From: Clytia hemisphaerica
Taxonomy: Eukaryota; Cnidaria; Hydrozoa; Leptothecata; Clytiidae
Assembly: GCA_902728285.1 (NCBI GenBank)
Contig: CACVBU010000910.1
Coordinates: forward strand, 1,806,080-1,870,079
Length of the DNA stretch: 64,000 nucleotides
Direction of reading: 5' to 3'
Each line of letters begins with the position of its first letter. Position 1 is the stretch's first letter. Below the pieces are notes generated by a model. That model was not told the DNA's origin, did no database searches, and saw only the letters and a program-made list of their open reading frames with translations. The position numbers and the translations under genes are program-made. Positions 23,707-35,779 of the stretch are shown here, piece by piece.

Positions 23707-24429
23707 AACGGATCATTCTGCGCACACTCGTGCTCCGTTCTGCGAATATGGGGATCTGATCTGGTTGACCGCGTTAATTTTGCGTTGAAAGGAAGGCGTA
23801 AAAATTACACACAAGTTAAACAGAAAATTGACAAAGTATAAAGATTTCCTGAGAATCAACCCGTGCACTTCTCCACGTTCTTTAGTGAAGCACCTTTGCG
23901 CTACTCTTACTTTGCGACGTGACTGCCGTTCTGAGCGACGACTCGCGAACCTGATGATAGTTTTGATCCTAGAGTTTTTCAACTTGATTCTTTCATTTTT
24001 CTTGGGCTTTTGACTATAACTTGAGTCACAATCTTTGTCTGTTTTAGGGCCGTGATATGATTTCAACTCCTTTTTAATTCGATACTTAACGCGACAGCTA
24101 TTTTTGGGTTCTTACCCGTATTTTGTATCTCTTCTACACAAAATAAGGTTTCAATATTTTTTTTTCCGTTTTAGGTAACTTGGTAACTCAAAAAACATTA
24201 GTATCGACATGTATATAGACTGACCGACTGAGGAGAATGGGAATTGACAGGTACAACCACCGAAAACACAGTAAACAAATTACCGTACTTACGTTACCTA
24301 CGGTAATTTTTCGAAGCTCGTTTTTTAACTACCCGGAGTTATGGTTTTTTTAACAGGAATCTTCTTCTTACTAAGAAGAATCTTAGTCAGGGAAACTGAA
24401 AGGAAATATGTAAAACGACGGTATACACC

Positions 24430-24600
24430 GTATTACTTCGAATAAACACCCTCTCGAATAAACGCCCCTCCTAAAATAAATGGAAAATTATTCAATAGAC
24501 GCCCCCTCAAATAAACGCCCCCTTTGAATAAACGCCCCTCTTAAAATCGAAAAAGTTAAATAAACGCCGCGGGCGTTTGTTCGAAATTTGGTACAGTTGA
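24430..24600. repeat. AATAAACGCCCC-repeat MITE remnant
   Basis: Five or more copies of a degenerate TCGAATAAACGCCCC phrase, ending in GCGGGCGTTTGTTCGAA. The layout is like the complete MITE at 51.6 kb (AATAAGCGCCCC), so a relative that has lost clear ends. Confidence 0.5.
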
Positions 24601-24648
24601 ATGTAGCATATAGGGTAGTCGAAGAAAGATTGTCGAAGGGTCATCGAA

Positions 24649-26608
24649 CAGCCAGGCAAATCCTTGCATTTGCACGGGGTCGAAATCGAAAGTAGCGCGA
24701 AAACCCGGTGCAAATACACTGGGTTTTTGGAACTCTGTGCATTTGCACGGGGTGGAAAATTAGAAAATTTAAGATTTTGCAATGGTTTTACAATCAATTA
24801 ACACCATTCTTTTTGTTTAGAATCAATATCAAGAAGATGAATCAAATTCAATAAGGTATACCAGGTAATCCTTCTTTATTGTCTTTGTATTTTGATTTGG
24901 AAAACAAGAATCGTTCCTTCTTATACTGGCGTGAGGCTGTAGCGAAGGAGTTTATCCGCGCGGCCATACTTTCGATTTCGAATGCGGAACATACGAAACT
25001 TAGAATACGGGCATTGTGAGATAACAGTGTTACAGAATCCCGATCCCGCCACTCCCGCCACTACTTATTTTTAGTTCTCCAGTGGTCAAGATAGATAGGA
25101 TGAATTACAACAATTCTTCTCTCGCCGTTTCTTCTTTTTCTTTTTTATTTCAGTTTTCATTTTTTATGGGAGCACAATCGCGATCATATCCAGGTGAGAC
25201 GTGTATTTTCCACATTTTCCAACGTTGTAGTAATATCATAATCATACACATCCATTGGCGAGGGCAAGAATATGATGGAAACCCTCTGGAGAATACCCTC
25301 GTGTCAGAGATCCGGTGGAGCCCCCCCCCCGCACCACTAGAAAACTTAGCCAAAAATCGTCTGGACACTACGATTAGATAGAAATTTTCATCCACACTGA
25401 AGGAAAAAGCTCCACCGGGGCGGCACTGAGACATACACCACTGTGCGTGAGAGAATGAAAACAACGCCCATAAAGAAAAGACCAACGAAGTTACAGTCTA
25501 TATTCTATTAATTTGATTGTAATGATCAATGGCCTCATTTTTATTTTTGGCCACTTTTTTTAATGTTGTATTTATTTCGTAACGTATATTATTTTATAAA
25601 TTGTTAACTTTAATAAAAAGCTTCTTCACGACTCTCGAGCAACACGCTCTCCCTGAACAGCTCATAATGGTAACAATCGGTAACGGCACACTAAATAAAG
25701 AATGAAAATTGAAGTTATGACTGTGGAAAATCCGTGGTACGGTAGATTTTGTTAAGCTTGAAACTAGACAAAGTGATTGTCGCTCAAAAGTCTGTGGATA
25801 AACTGCCGAAGTTACGGTAACAAGTAACGCACACTAATTGATGGGAAGCACAAAAATCGATCTAGATTTCAACATAGATCTAGATGAGATAATTGTTTCA
25901 TACATACAACAATGTAACTTACGCTGTCTCAGGCTTTCAGTCACTTCTTGAGTTTAGTGAAAGCAGTCCGTAATGATTGTGATATTGACAAATCGTCTCC
26001 GCTTCATTTTGATCCATTTCTCCTGAATAAAAAGAAAAGTGAAAACTTTATTTGAGCTTGAACTTTCAAAGTATTGAAATAATCGGATCAGTCGTTTTTG
26101 TTAGCAGTGAAGCTAAGTCTAATGTTTGGGAAGAAAATATGGATATGATTCTGATGCAGGGGTGTATTTTTAGGAGTGTTAGGTATCACTGAATAGTATT
26201 CTATATCGACCTAACGCAAATACGAAAATCGCATTTTAACGATCCTCAAGGCCGTTCGCATCATAAAGAAAGCCGGTAAGGGCGGGTTCCGTATGCAAAT
26301 TTTTCGAGTAGTGAAATCGCGAGATCTAGACGCGAGAGTTTAGAAATACTCAAATTTACCAAAAATATTTTGCTTGATTAAAAAAGATTGAATGGGTGGA
26401 ATCTTTTTTCAATGGACACAATTCTTATTAACGAATGAAGAATCTCGTAAAGTAAAAATGAAAGCCCCGTTCATCTTCATTTTCCCCCGTTTTCACTTTA
26501 AAGTTGAAATTGACGTATTTGCCTGACGCGTTCTAGCTCATTTGAACAGGGTCGGGAAAACCCGTTGCAAATGCACACCCCGTGCAAATGCAAGGATTTG
26601 CTTGACTG
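24649..26608. mobile_element. Nested 1.96-kb inverted-repeat element
   Basis: The left end CAGCCAGGCAAATCCTTGC and the right end, reverse-complemented CAGTCAAGCAAATCCTTGC, continue as a shared ATTTGCACGGGGT. TCGAA lies immediately outside each end (24644-24648, 26609-26613); since the host sequence is full of TCGAA, this 5-bp duplication could be chance. GTGCATTTGCACGGGGT-like copies recur inside. Interior frames, including one at 25082-25381, are not convincing; a palindromic stretch near 25310-25440 (CCGGTGGAGC ... GCTCCACCGG) is another small MITE. Confidence 0.7.
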
Positions 26609-27589
26609 TCGAAGATAATCGAAAAATTTGCAATAATCAAAGTCATTGAAGGGTTATATCGAACGTCATCGAAGCGTTATCGAAGTCATCGAAGGGTTTT
26701 TCGAACGTTATCGAAGGGTTATCGAAGTCATCGAAGGGTTATCGAAGTCATCGAAGGGTTATCGAAGTCATCGAAGGGTTATCGAAGTCATCGAAGTCAT
26801 CGAAGGGTTATCGAACGTCATCGAAGGGTCATTGAAAAGTAATCGAACGGGTAATCGAATACTCACCCAATTTACGAAATTTCAGTGATCGAATGCATTC
26901 GATTTTTGTAATCGAATGCGTTCGATTACCTGTCATCGAAAGCAGTAATCGATAAATAATCATTCGATTACTTCGATTATCTTCGATTACTTCCATAATC
27001 GAAGCGTTCGATTAGTACCGTCTGGAAAAATGGAACCTACGTGGGACTCTAAATTTGCGAAAAAAGTGACCCTGAATGGGACTAAAATTCCAAAATTTTC
27101 TCAAAATTTCTACTTTTTTCCAAAATTTTCCAAAAATAGGCACCCTACGAGGGACTGATTTTTCTATTTTGAAGTTTTTGCGACCCTACCTGGGACTCGT
27201 TAAAAAAGGTACCCTGACAAGCGGAGCATCCCCGTAACCCATCTTGCCCTAGTCCCCCCCCCGGGTTGCTGACGACTGCTAAAAACTTGTAAACAAACTC
27301 TGTTTGCAAAGTTGGGAAAATGGTGGCTTCTACTGTTGGCTGTCTTTCAGCCTTTTTGAATATTTGGTTAACTTTAACACCTTCAAAGTGCATTTTGATT
27401 GCAAAGGGGTTTCCATGTTTTTATGGTTGAAATTGCATCAGTTCTATCAAGTTGCACTTCATTTTTTTTACCATACACCCTTATTATTCCAGGATGTGAA
27501 CACTTTGAAAATTTATGATTTGCTTTATATTTTTAGATTCAAAAATTCAAGACATCATGTCAGCTTTACAACTTTAAGACTTTCTTGAA

Positions 27590-28790
27590 ATGACTAATGG
27601 ACAGTTCGAAGCTTACTTGAAAAGACGTGACATGAGCAGCACTGGAAATCATGATACCCTTGCTTCACGAGCCTTGAATGCACATGATCAAAATATTCCT
27701 GTGAAACAGCTACCTGAAAACTACCCATCAAATATCGAGAGGTATCTGACGACAGAAAGGAATTGTATATCAATACCATTAGAAAGGAATTCCCAATGGC
27801 TGTGATCAACAATTGTTTTACTCCTCCACCTAACCTTGACATGCCACCTCCACTTCCAGTCATTACAGAAAAAATTGTGAGTTCACATCATGATCATGAC
27901 TTTTTTAAGATACAAGAATTCAACTCAAAATTATCTTTCAACGACTCTCAATTAAATGAATTAGAAAAAGCAACACGATCCCAATCAAATTCTAACAGCT
28001 GGTGGGAACAGCGTAAAGGAAGGATTACAGCATCCAAATTTTACGAAATTAATTCAAAAATAAAATAGATGGCAAGGTCAAAAACAACGAAAATGAGTAA
28101 TATGGTTCTGTCCCTTTGTGAACCTAAAAAAGTTAGTGCAGAACCACTAACTTGGGGCAGAACTAAAGAGAAAATTGCTTTAGAGGCATTCATGAAATTT
28201 GAGGGTATTAAGCATAAACTTTCTTCTGGTTTACACGTTTACAAAAGCAATCCGTATCTTGGTGCCACTCCAGACGGCATATTTACATGCAAATGTAAGG
28301 AATGCGTGGAAGTGAAATGTCCATACAGTCTGAGAGAAAAATCCATCATTGAAGGTGAAACTTATAGAGAACTAGGTTATTTAGAATTGAATAACAATGA
28401 ACTAAGACTGAAGAAGAACCATTCTTACGACGCCCAAGTGAATGGTCAAATGGCAATAACTGGTACACAATATTCGTTTTTTGTGGTATGGACACCAAAA
28501 GGACCACCTCTCATTCTCAAAGTTGCTTTTGACCAAGAGTATTGGTATGATATGCTACCGAACTTGAGTTTATTATTTAAATAGTATATTTGTCCATATT
28601 TGCTATGCATCAAAAAGATTTTTCATTGTCCTGTGTGCTCAGATATTTGTCTTAGTGAAGAGGAAACTGAAGAAGAAGATATGATAAATGTTTTGAATGT
28701 GAACAATGTTCTTTGTGGTTTCACAAATACTGTATTGAGAGAGAAAATAAGATTTGTATTTTTTGCTATGATAATGAGGAGTAATCCAGT
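27590..28790 (+). pseudogene. SAP-YqaJ exonuclease-PHD protein, broken
   Basis: A SAP-like start (FEAYLKRRDMSSTGNHDTLA) is followed by a YqaJ-type exonuclease domain: WWEQRKGRITASKF, WGRTKEKIALEAF, LGATPDG, VEVKCP and YDAQVNGQMAITG, i.e. the R/E/D-G/E-K/Q set of the PD-(D/E)XK fold. A cysteine-rich tail (CPVCSDICLSEEE, then in another frame CEQCSLWFHKYCIE and CIFCYD) is PHD-like. Breaks: frameshift near 27770, TAG at 28066-28068, stop at 28582-28584, frameshift near 28690. In animals such proteins are commonly repeat-associated. There are no clear inverted ends around it, so the parent element is unknown. Confidence 0.78.
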
Positions 28791-28799
28791 GTAATTTTT

Positions 28800-30098
28800 G
28801 TATCATAATTCTTTACCGAAATAGAAAATAACCAAGACAATAATTTAGTAATTTTTATAATATCTCATTGAATTTCGTTTTGACTTTTCCCTGACAACGC
28901 CCACCGTCCTCGGTCGCCCAAAATTTTCCATAAACGCCCAAGAAACTTTTTGACTCTTTCTTTGACTTTTTGTAGATGTGTACGATAATTTTTCGGCAAA
29001 TCAAGAGCTATATATCCGGGGGCAAAATTGGGCACTGGGACTTGCCCATGGTCAAGGTCTCGATTTATATCTCCAGCATACAATTTACAATTATTTTTAT
29101 CAAAATCCTCCCCATTTTTTCAGGTCGAAGTGGCGAAACAACAAGCTGCTAATTTCAAAGAGCCATTTCAAAAGCACGACCCTTGTTCGTTTATAGGCAT
29201 GGCTCACTATAGCTGGGATTATGCCCAGCAGACCCACTAGCCAGCCAACCCACTTCAACCTGGACCAATTTTTTTGAAACACCCAGGAGGTGTGGTATAT
29301 TTGGGATTTGTAATGACGACATAAATCTCCAATATAACCACTTGATTGACGAAATAAACACAACTAGCCGTATGTACAGCGTCGCACGCTGCGTGTCCCA
29401 ATCCAGGGAATCACTATACATATAAACGACAACTCGACATACAAACTTAAGTATATATTAACATTAAGGGACTATTTTGACGAGAACTAATTTTGGCAAG
29501 TAGCAAATTATTAAATTTTGGTGAGAACTTTTGCAAATTTTGTCTAGACTCGCCAAAATAAATGTTGATCAACTTTGCATGTCAGCCTCTTTTGTCAGTC
29601 TACTTTGTTTCATTTTCAACATTTTGCAAAAGGTAAATTTTAAGATTCGGGTGTTGCTACCATCTGCTGGGGTGTATTTTCTAGGAGAGCCTGTTGGGAA
29701 CGTAAGAGAAGATTGTACAGATTCCGGTATTTTGTGGGGGAGTGTTTGCCCACAGGGAAAATCTTTAATCATAAAAACCCCTGATTTTCGGAATTTTTTA
29801 TTGGTCAGCCGTGATGAATTTTTTGTTTCATTTTCATAAGACGACAAAAAGTGAAGGCGTTTCGCCTTTTTTGGTCGGGCGTGGGCGGAATTATGCACAG
29901 TTGATGAATAATGAAATTCTCTCAACATTGCGAAAAAACACGGTTGCACCTACGAAGATAAAAGTTCCTACTTTGGAGTTAGAAGCATTTAAGTCAAGTT
30001 TGTCCACGGAATCAGACAGTAATTCATGAAGGAAACCACACTATCTCTAAAGTTCCTTTTGGAACACACACCCCACTGGGAATAGTCAATGCAACTCG
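28800..30098. other. No gene recognised
   Basis: Short overlapping open frames on both strands without family features. TTTTGACGAGAACTAATTTTGGC-type phrases near 29475 resemble the GAACTAATTTTCGC motif of the MITE at 5976-6196. Confidence 0.45.
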
Positions 30099-30683
30099 GG
30101 TGAAACAAGGCATGTCCAAAATAAATTTTGCGTGACGCGCATCGCCCCCCATTATCCCTTAACTTTCATATAAAGCTCAAAAGAATCGTATAAATGAGAA
30201 GATTTTGAAAAGTGCTTGGTCAAAAATTGATATTAAGCCAATCTCAAGATATCGGCCAAAAACGGATTTTGACGTTATGAAGTACGTCGAAAAAACACGT
30301 TTAAATGACGTCATTATTGAAAAAAGGCGATAATCCCGATTAACTTACTGCAGTCAAAGCAAAATCTTGACTGAGATGTTGATTATTTATTCTGAAATAT
30401 TTAATGAAAAAAAATTTGAAAATTCATGATGACGTCATCATTTTTTGACGTATTTTAATTTTTTCCCGACAACAAATGACGACATTTAGGGACCGTGCAC
30501 AAATTTTGTTTCACTTTTTAACGAATCGATACGAATTTATTCGTTTCGTTTACGATCCTTTTCGTTTCAAATTCGTATTGAAGGTAGAATTGTCACAATC
30601 TAAAACGATCTCAAAACGATTTGAAACGTTTTCGTTGAAAAACAAAAAACATGAAACGAATGCAACAGAATTTTATTATGAAG

Positions 30684-30860
30684 GAACGATTTGAGAACGA
30701 TTGAAACGAATTTTAAGTTTCCAAAACGATTTGAGAAAATAGAAACGAATTTTAAGATTCCGAAACGATTTGAGAAAATAGAAACGAATTTTAAGATTCC
30801 GAAACGATTTGAGAAAATTGAAACGAATTTTAAGTTTCCGAAACGATTTGAGAAAAATTA
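30684..30860. repeat. 39-bp tandem repeat, four to five copies
   Basis: The unit runs from GAAACGATTTGAGAAAAT to GAAACGAATTTTAAG, with copies starting at about 30684, 30723, 30762, 30801 and 30840. It is a regularised part of the motif array at the left end of the 9.5-kb transposon. Confidence 0.85.
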
Positions 30861-30999
30861 AAATGAATCACGTGTGTCAAGTAATATGCGATGCGAATAT
30901 ATATGCTTCCTTTATTCAAAAAGTGTAGTATTTATTTGTCTCTCCTATATCGACTATTATCGAACATTTGCAAATCTCTTTTTACAAATTTTATCTGAA

Positions 31000-33690
31000 T
31001 TTCAAATATAATGTATCGCATATTTCCTATTAGATATCTGATCAGGCAAAAATCTTTATTCTGAATATTCTTTTCTTTTTTGGAAGTTTTCGTCAGTCCA
31101 AGCTCGCACAATTATGGAAAAAAACCAAGCACTAAAAGATCTTTCATCCGTGAAAATGTATTTGCACACCCACGATCAAAAATTCGGCAGATAATGAAGT
31201 ATTAATGTTAAAACAGTGAAATGACGTTGTTTGGGTATCGTAGAATATCAGAGAAACCTTTATAAAAAGTCGAAAAAATTTTTTTACTGCCTCCCGGGTT
31301 TTTTTTATTGGCCTAAATCTCCCCGGGAAAAAGTGTTACGTATAATTCAGTAAATTAGTTTTGTTTCTAGAAAAATTAAATATATTTTAGAACAGTAAAA
31401 TCTAAAAACTGATATACTAAACAAGAACTCTATATACAATAATATATTAATATGATAATCCGAGAAAGCCACGTCAATGCTTTTCATTAAAAATCAATCG
31501 TAAAAGGGGTTACGCACGGAGAACGAGTCTCGTGTTCGCAAAGCGAAAGGGATTCTATATAGCCCACTAGTTATGTAAGAAGAGGTGGAGGCTATCAATC
31601 CGCTGCTCAAAAGAATATCGTACTTTTTTTCCGAAAATCACAAATCACAAAGAAATTCCGAAAATCTAAATTTCCATAAATCTAAAAATTAAAATCGGAT
31701 CAAAACTCAAAATACTGCGAATCTTGTGATGATGACGTCATTTTGGCCCTAAATGACGTCACCGAAAGGGTAATAAACTTTTAACTTTACTGAAATTCTC
31801 GACCGTAACTACTTGGTCTAATGTCGACATCCCTCGTCTAATTCCGACACCCTTTTTATCAGCTGAAATTGATAGAAAGGTTGAAACTGTTTTTCTTTGC
31901 TTAGTGGTCAGAGAGTAATGATTCTTTTTCAATTAGTGATTCAAGCGTAACGTGAATCTATTTACAGAAAGTTAAAGGAAGCAAAAATTCCCGAGTAAAA
32001 AAGAAAAATAACTCGGATAGTTAAAGGAAGCACAATTTCCCGAGTTAGAAAATCAAAAAGGACTACAAAAATCCCTCGTTACCTGGTTTAATCAAAAATA
32101 TTGAATTTCCCTTGTTTTGTTAAGGGAAATATTCTTGACAAGTATTAAAGAATTTCAAGTTTTTATTGCATACATTGATAAAAAGAACTGTTTGGTTTTC
32201 ACGAAACGAACGAAAGTGCCGAAAGCTGAATTTATTTGCTTTGGATCGTGTCACGTGTGTGTCGAGTAGTTTTGTAATAATTTCTATATATTTCATCAGT
32301 TTTAATTTCACTGACTTTTTGGAAAGAATGGAGTAAGAGCTCATCAAAAAATAGTTTTTTTTTACGTTTTTCTATTATTTATTCCGAGAGTTCAGTTCTT
32401 TTTGACTGTTTTGTTTTGATTTTCTCACGCTGCTTACCCAAATGTTAACCAATTTTTATTTAAAGTCGTCCTAAGGCCTCATAACATCCCTCTCTAATTG
32501 CATTCTTGATAAATTTTCCGATCCAAAGAGGGGTTAGCCATTTCCAAACTCCTTTCCAATCTCGAGTTATCGCATTTTTTCGTTTTGAAGACGTCATCAA
32601 CTGAAAATGGCTAAAGATTCAGCCAAATTTGAAAATCGTACTCAAGCCTTATAAACCCTCCCATCTCATTCCCCATAAAATCCCCGATAGAATGAGGGGT
32701 CAACGACCTCCCAACTCCTTTCCAATCTCACGTTATTGCATTTTTTTGTTTTGATGACGTCATCAGCTGAAAATGGCTAAAAATCCAGTCAAATTTGAAA
32801 GTCCTACTCAAGCCTTATAAACCATCTAATCTCATTCCCCATAAAATTCCCGATAGAATGAGGGGTCAACGACCTCCCAACTCCTCTTCAAGCTCGAGAT
32901 ATCGCATTTTGAAGTTTTTCCCAAACCCGTGACGTCATTGGGTCCCTTTACCCCTAATGTTATCAACGGTCAATTCGCGAATTTTGAAATTTTTGCGGTC
33001 AACAGGTACCTTGTGTCCCAAGGGTTCAAAAAAAAACAAAAAACGTCAATTTTTTCCAAGGGAAAGTGGGTTTTTAAATTTGCGAAAGATTGACACTGCA
33101 ACGACTTCTTCTTAAAAAACGCTAAATTTCACGAAATTTTCAAAGTTGAAACTTTCCAGCGGCTAAACATGGTGGAATAGTGGCTAGACGAAAAAAAAGG
33201 TGAATTTCCATTTTTAGGGCCCGCATATCATTGAAATTTTGTAAATTTTATCTTACGCGCATGCGTTTGCCAAAAGAGTCGCACTCCGCTCGCTAACGCT
33301 CGCTCCGTGCGTAATAAAAGGCAACTTTTTTGGCGAGAACTATTCGACTTCCCTTTTTAAAGACAATAATAGCTAATAATTTTTTTTTTCAAATGATTGG
33401 AAAAAAGGACATATAGGATAAAAAGAAAATTATCATATGTATGAATAAAAACAAATAATGAACTACTTAAAGGAGACGTCAGCTTTGGGATATAATTTTT
33501 TACCATTTTTCTAGAGAAGATACCTACAATGAAAAAAAAGTGATTGCAAAAAGAACGAATAAAAAATCTTTTTTTTTGGCTGAGTTATTCAAATTTTAAT
33601 TTTTATTGTTTTCACTCTACGGTGGAGAAAATAAACGAAAAATGTGTGGCAAAAATTAGAGCTGACGTCCTCTTTGATAATAAAAACTTT
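31000..33690. other. No gene recognised (left interior of the 9.5-kb transposon)
   Basis: Non-coding. TTACGCACGGAG near 31509 recurs inverted near 33300 (CTCCGTGCGTAA), and both sit in GCGAGCG/CGAAGCG-like sequence, so a 1.8-kb inverted-repeat insertion is possible here. ATGACGTCA sites occur near 31735 and 31755. Confidence 0.4.
32465..32945. repeat. Three-copy tandem repeat, unit about 166-170 bp
   Basis: Copies start near 32471, 32641 and 32807 with CTCAAGCCTTATAAAC, then GATAGAATGAGGGGTCAACG, CCAACTCC, TTATCGCATTTT and GATGACGTCATCA. The first copy is the most diverged and the third is truncated. Confidence 0.85.
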
Positions 33691-33693
33691 ACT

Positions 33694-35600
33694 TTATTGT
33701 TCCTTTCCGATACTCGTTTTACCTTCTTTCTGTTCTTTCATATTTTCTTTCCTCTTCACTTGCCTGCACTTCGAGTTAACGACTTCATTTATGTCCAACG
33801 TATCGTATTCTTGCTTAAACTTCTTTTTTGCCTGTGTCAAGATATGTGTTAGCCTCTTTGGCGATAATGGTTGAGTTTCGATTTCATTTTGGAGGTACTT
33901 TCGCTTAGAACCACTCACACGGCCGATTGTAAGCTCGTCTGAAGTAAACTCCTTTGTTAATTCTGCCTTTATAAAACATGCGCACCCACTTTTCTGCCTG
34001 ATTGTTTTTGCCTTTTTTCGCTTTTCATTATTACGTTCAGTGGCATCGCATACGTTTTCTCTTATGTCGCTGATTTCAATGGTGGGCAGCTGAGGGTCAT
34101 TATCGCTTACCCCTGATTTTTTTGTTAGTATTTCAGTCGTCTTGTCAATATTTGATGGGTTGTCCTGTAAAAGACTTAAAAAATAACTCCCTGAGTTTTT
34201 GGCAGCCTCTTTTTCCTGCTCCGAGGGGTGAGCATTGTCAGAGATTCTGATCGAGTTTAGAAATGATGATATTGGAGGAAGGATTCTGGGAAGATTAGGC
34301 ATTGGAACATGGTGGTCATTTTTTTGATGTTTGGGTACTTTCCGGGTTTGGTCGATTTATTGCTTTGTCGTTTTCCATATTGAACTTTTCTTTCTTTTTG
34401 GAGATCATACTTTCAATGGATTTGACACGCTGATCTATGCGGTCAATCTTTTCATTTTTCTCACTTGTTGATTTTAAAAGGTTCTTGATTTCTCGAAGTT
34501 CAGTTTTCATCTCCTGCATTTCAGCTTTCATCTCTCTCATTTCAGTGATGAGAGCTTCAGAACTTGTGTTTTCAGTAAGTAGAACAGCGCCTTCGAGCTT
34601 ATTAAAAGATCGCGTAGAAGGCTTTCTCATGGTTGTGCTAAAGACTTCACTTAAGCATTCTAATTCATCTCCACCTTGTTTACTATCATTTATTTTGACA
34701 TCGCCACCAATATCTGCTGCTTTTTGTTGCTTCTTATTCGTCGCTGCTTTTTGTTGCTTCTTATTCGTCACTTTCTTCTTCTTCTCGCTGGCAACCTCCT
34801 TCATCTCACTTACAATCTCCTTCCTCTCGCTGACAACCTCTTTCTCATCCTTAGAAACATCATTCCCCTCGGTGGCAACCTCCTTTCTCTCCTTAACAGC
34901 TTCCTTATTTCCTTCGGAATCATTACTTGTTTTGTTGATGTCCTTGATGGAAAAATCGATGTCCCTCAGTTGCTCATATAAGCAAACTTCTCCATCTTGT
35001 CCACTCACCTAAAAATAGGAAAGGATTATGATCAGAGGGACAAATTTTGGAATTGCAATCCTATCACCTCAGATTAGCCTGAAATAACTCACTCCTAAAA
35101 CGTCTATCAGTTGTAAAAAGCTTGGAATCAAATTTACTCAAAGACAATCAAAACTTACACAGCACACCCAAATGAATCCCCGGAGAAAACATTCGTTGGG
35201 AAAAAGTAGTTTTTTTATTTTGCCGAAAAAATAAAGCCAACGTTTAAGGTAGTCAATTTTGAAAACAGTAAACGCAAACAAATAAATATCTAAATACCTC
35301 TCCCTTGAAAGGGTCGTTTGTTTGCACAACAATTTCTTTATTCGATTTTGAATTATGAAGAACATCACCACATTGAAGGTATTTAGGGTCTTTCAAAAGT
35401 TGGATATTTCTTTTCGGGAAATCACGTTTGATTATTGGCTTCCGTACTTCGTTGAGCGATACCCAACAGTTGTAATCCTTTGGATATCCAACCCAAGAAA
35501 CTTTAATTTTATTTTCTTCGATCAAAAGAATTGTTGCTGGCAGCCAATGTTTTGATTCCGGGTCAAGAGCGTGAATCTTTGATTTCAATTTTAAATCCAT
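33694..35600 (-). pseudogene. Tudor-like, coiled-coil, BEN-like protein (one frameshift)
   Basis: Exon 1 (35600-35298, 101 codons) starts at ATG 35600 and reads KIHALDPESKHWLPATIL, KVSWVGYPKDYNCWV, a Tudor/Tudor-knot-like barrel. A 289-bp intron (GTATTTAG...TTTTTAG) joins it in phase to exon 2 at 35008. That encodes a Glu/Lys-rich repeat region (EVASEKKKKVTNKKQQKAA), a heptad segment (LITEMREMKAEMQEMKTEL) that should form a coiled coil, and, after a one-base slip in an A7 run near 34318, a C-terminal part. That part contains ELTKEFTSDELTIGRVSG...LSPKRLTHI, resembling the end of a BEN domain, a DNA-binding fold. Stop near 33694. If the A run is a sequencing error the gene is intact. It is divergent from the transposase and inside the same element, so a DNA-binding accessory role is plausible (inference). 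Confidence 0.65.
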
Positions 35601-35617
35601 TCTTCTCTAACGAATAC

Positions 35618-35690
35618 GAGCACAATAAGCAATGTGAGCACAATAAGCAATGCGAGCACAATGAGCAATGCGAGCAAACTCTAACAACTC
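35618..35690. repeat. 18-bp tandem repeat upstream of the BEN-like gene
   Basis: Three to four copies of GAGCACAATAAGCAATGC with small changes, 20-90 bp upstream of the minus-strand ATG, in the likely 5' UTR or promoter. Confidence 0.8.
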
Positions 35691-35779
35691 AAAACTTATA
35701 CTGATTCGCTTTTGTCACGTTTTTAGCAACATTAAGAACGTTCGAAAATTGTTTTTTGTTCGAAAAGTAATACTGTAAC

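Larger units (their letters stand above)
23185..27025. mobile_element. 3.8-kb element with TTCGATTA-array ends and 6-bp target duplication
   Basis: Both ends read inward CCAGACGGTACTAATCGAA. AAAAAT precedes the left end (23179-23184) and follows the right end (27026-27031), a 6-bp target duplication. About 330 bp of the left end and 400 bp of the right end consist of short, degenerate, spaced repeats of ATCGAA/TTCGATTA, many in the form GGGTTATCGAAGTCATCGAA. No transposase was seen; two later insertions (23618-23706, 24649-26608) make up half its length. Superfamily unknown. Confidence 0.8.
23126..27268. mobile_element. Remnant of an older short element split by the TCGAA-array element
   Basis: Outside the 23185-27025 insertion, GGGGGTGCTCCGCTGAGG on the left and, inverted, GGGGATGCTCCGCTTGTCAGGG on the right are related, both followed outwards by G-rich runs. 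This suggests an inverted-repeat element of about 300 bp that was the target. The right part also repeats CCCT-GGGACT phrases (GACCCTGAATGGGACT, CACCCTACGAGGGACTG). Confidence 0.5.

Noticed and set aside
26646-26888. Repetitive 80-codon frame (IEVIEG repeats)
   Set aside because: It is a translation of the TCGAA/GGGTTATCGAAGTC array at the right end of the 23.2-27.0 kb element.
23190-27016. Spaced short repeats as a CRISPR array
   Set aside because: Repeat units are degenerate, spacing is irregular, the arrays are inverted at the two ends of an element with target duplication, and the sequence is eukaryotic.
29569-29949. 126-codon minus-strand frame
   Set aside because: No domain, biased composition and overlapping frames of similar length on the other strand; no splice context.
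33544-33874. Plus-strand frames of Phe/Leu-rich sequence
   Set aside because: Antisense to or just beyond the 3' end of the BEN-like gene; no independent support.
34437-35012. 191-codon plus-strand frame, hydrophobic Ser/Leu/Phe-rich
   Set aside because: Antisense of the coiled-coil exon of the BEN-like gene; apparent membrane character is a by-product of the Glu/Lys-rich complement.
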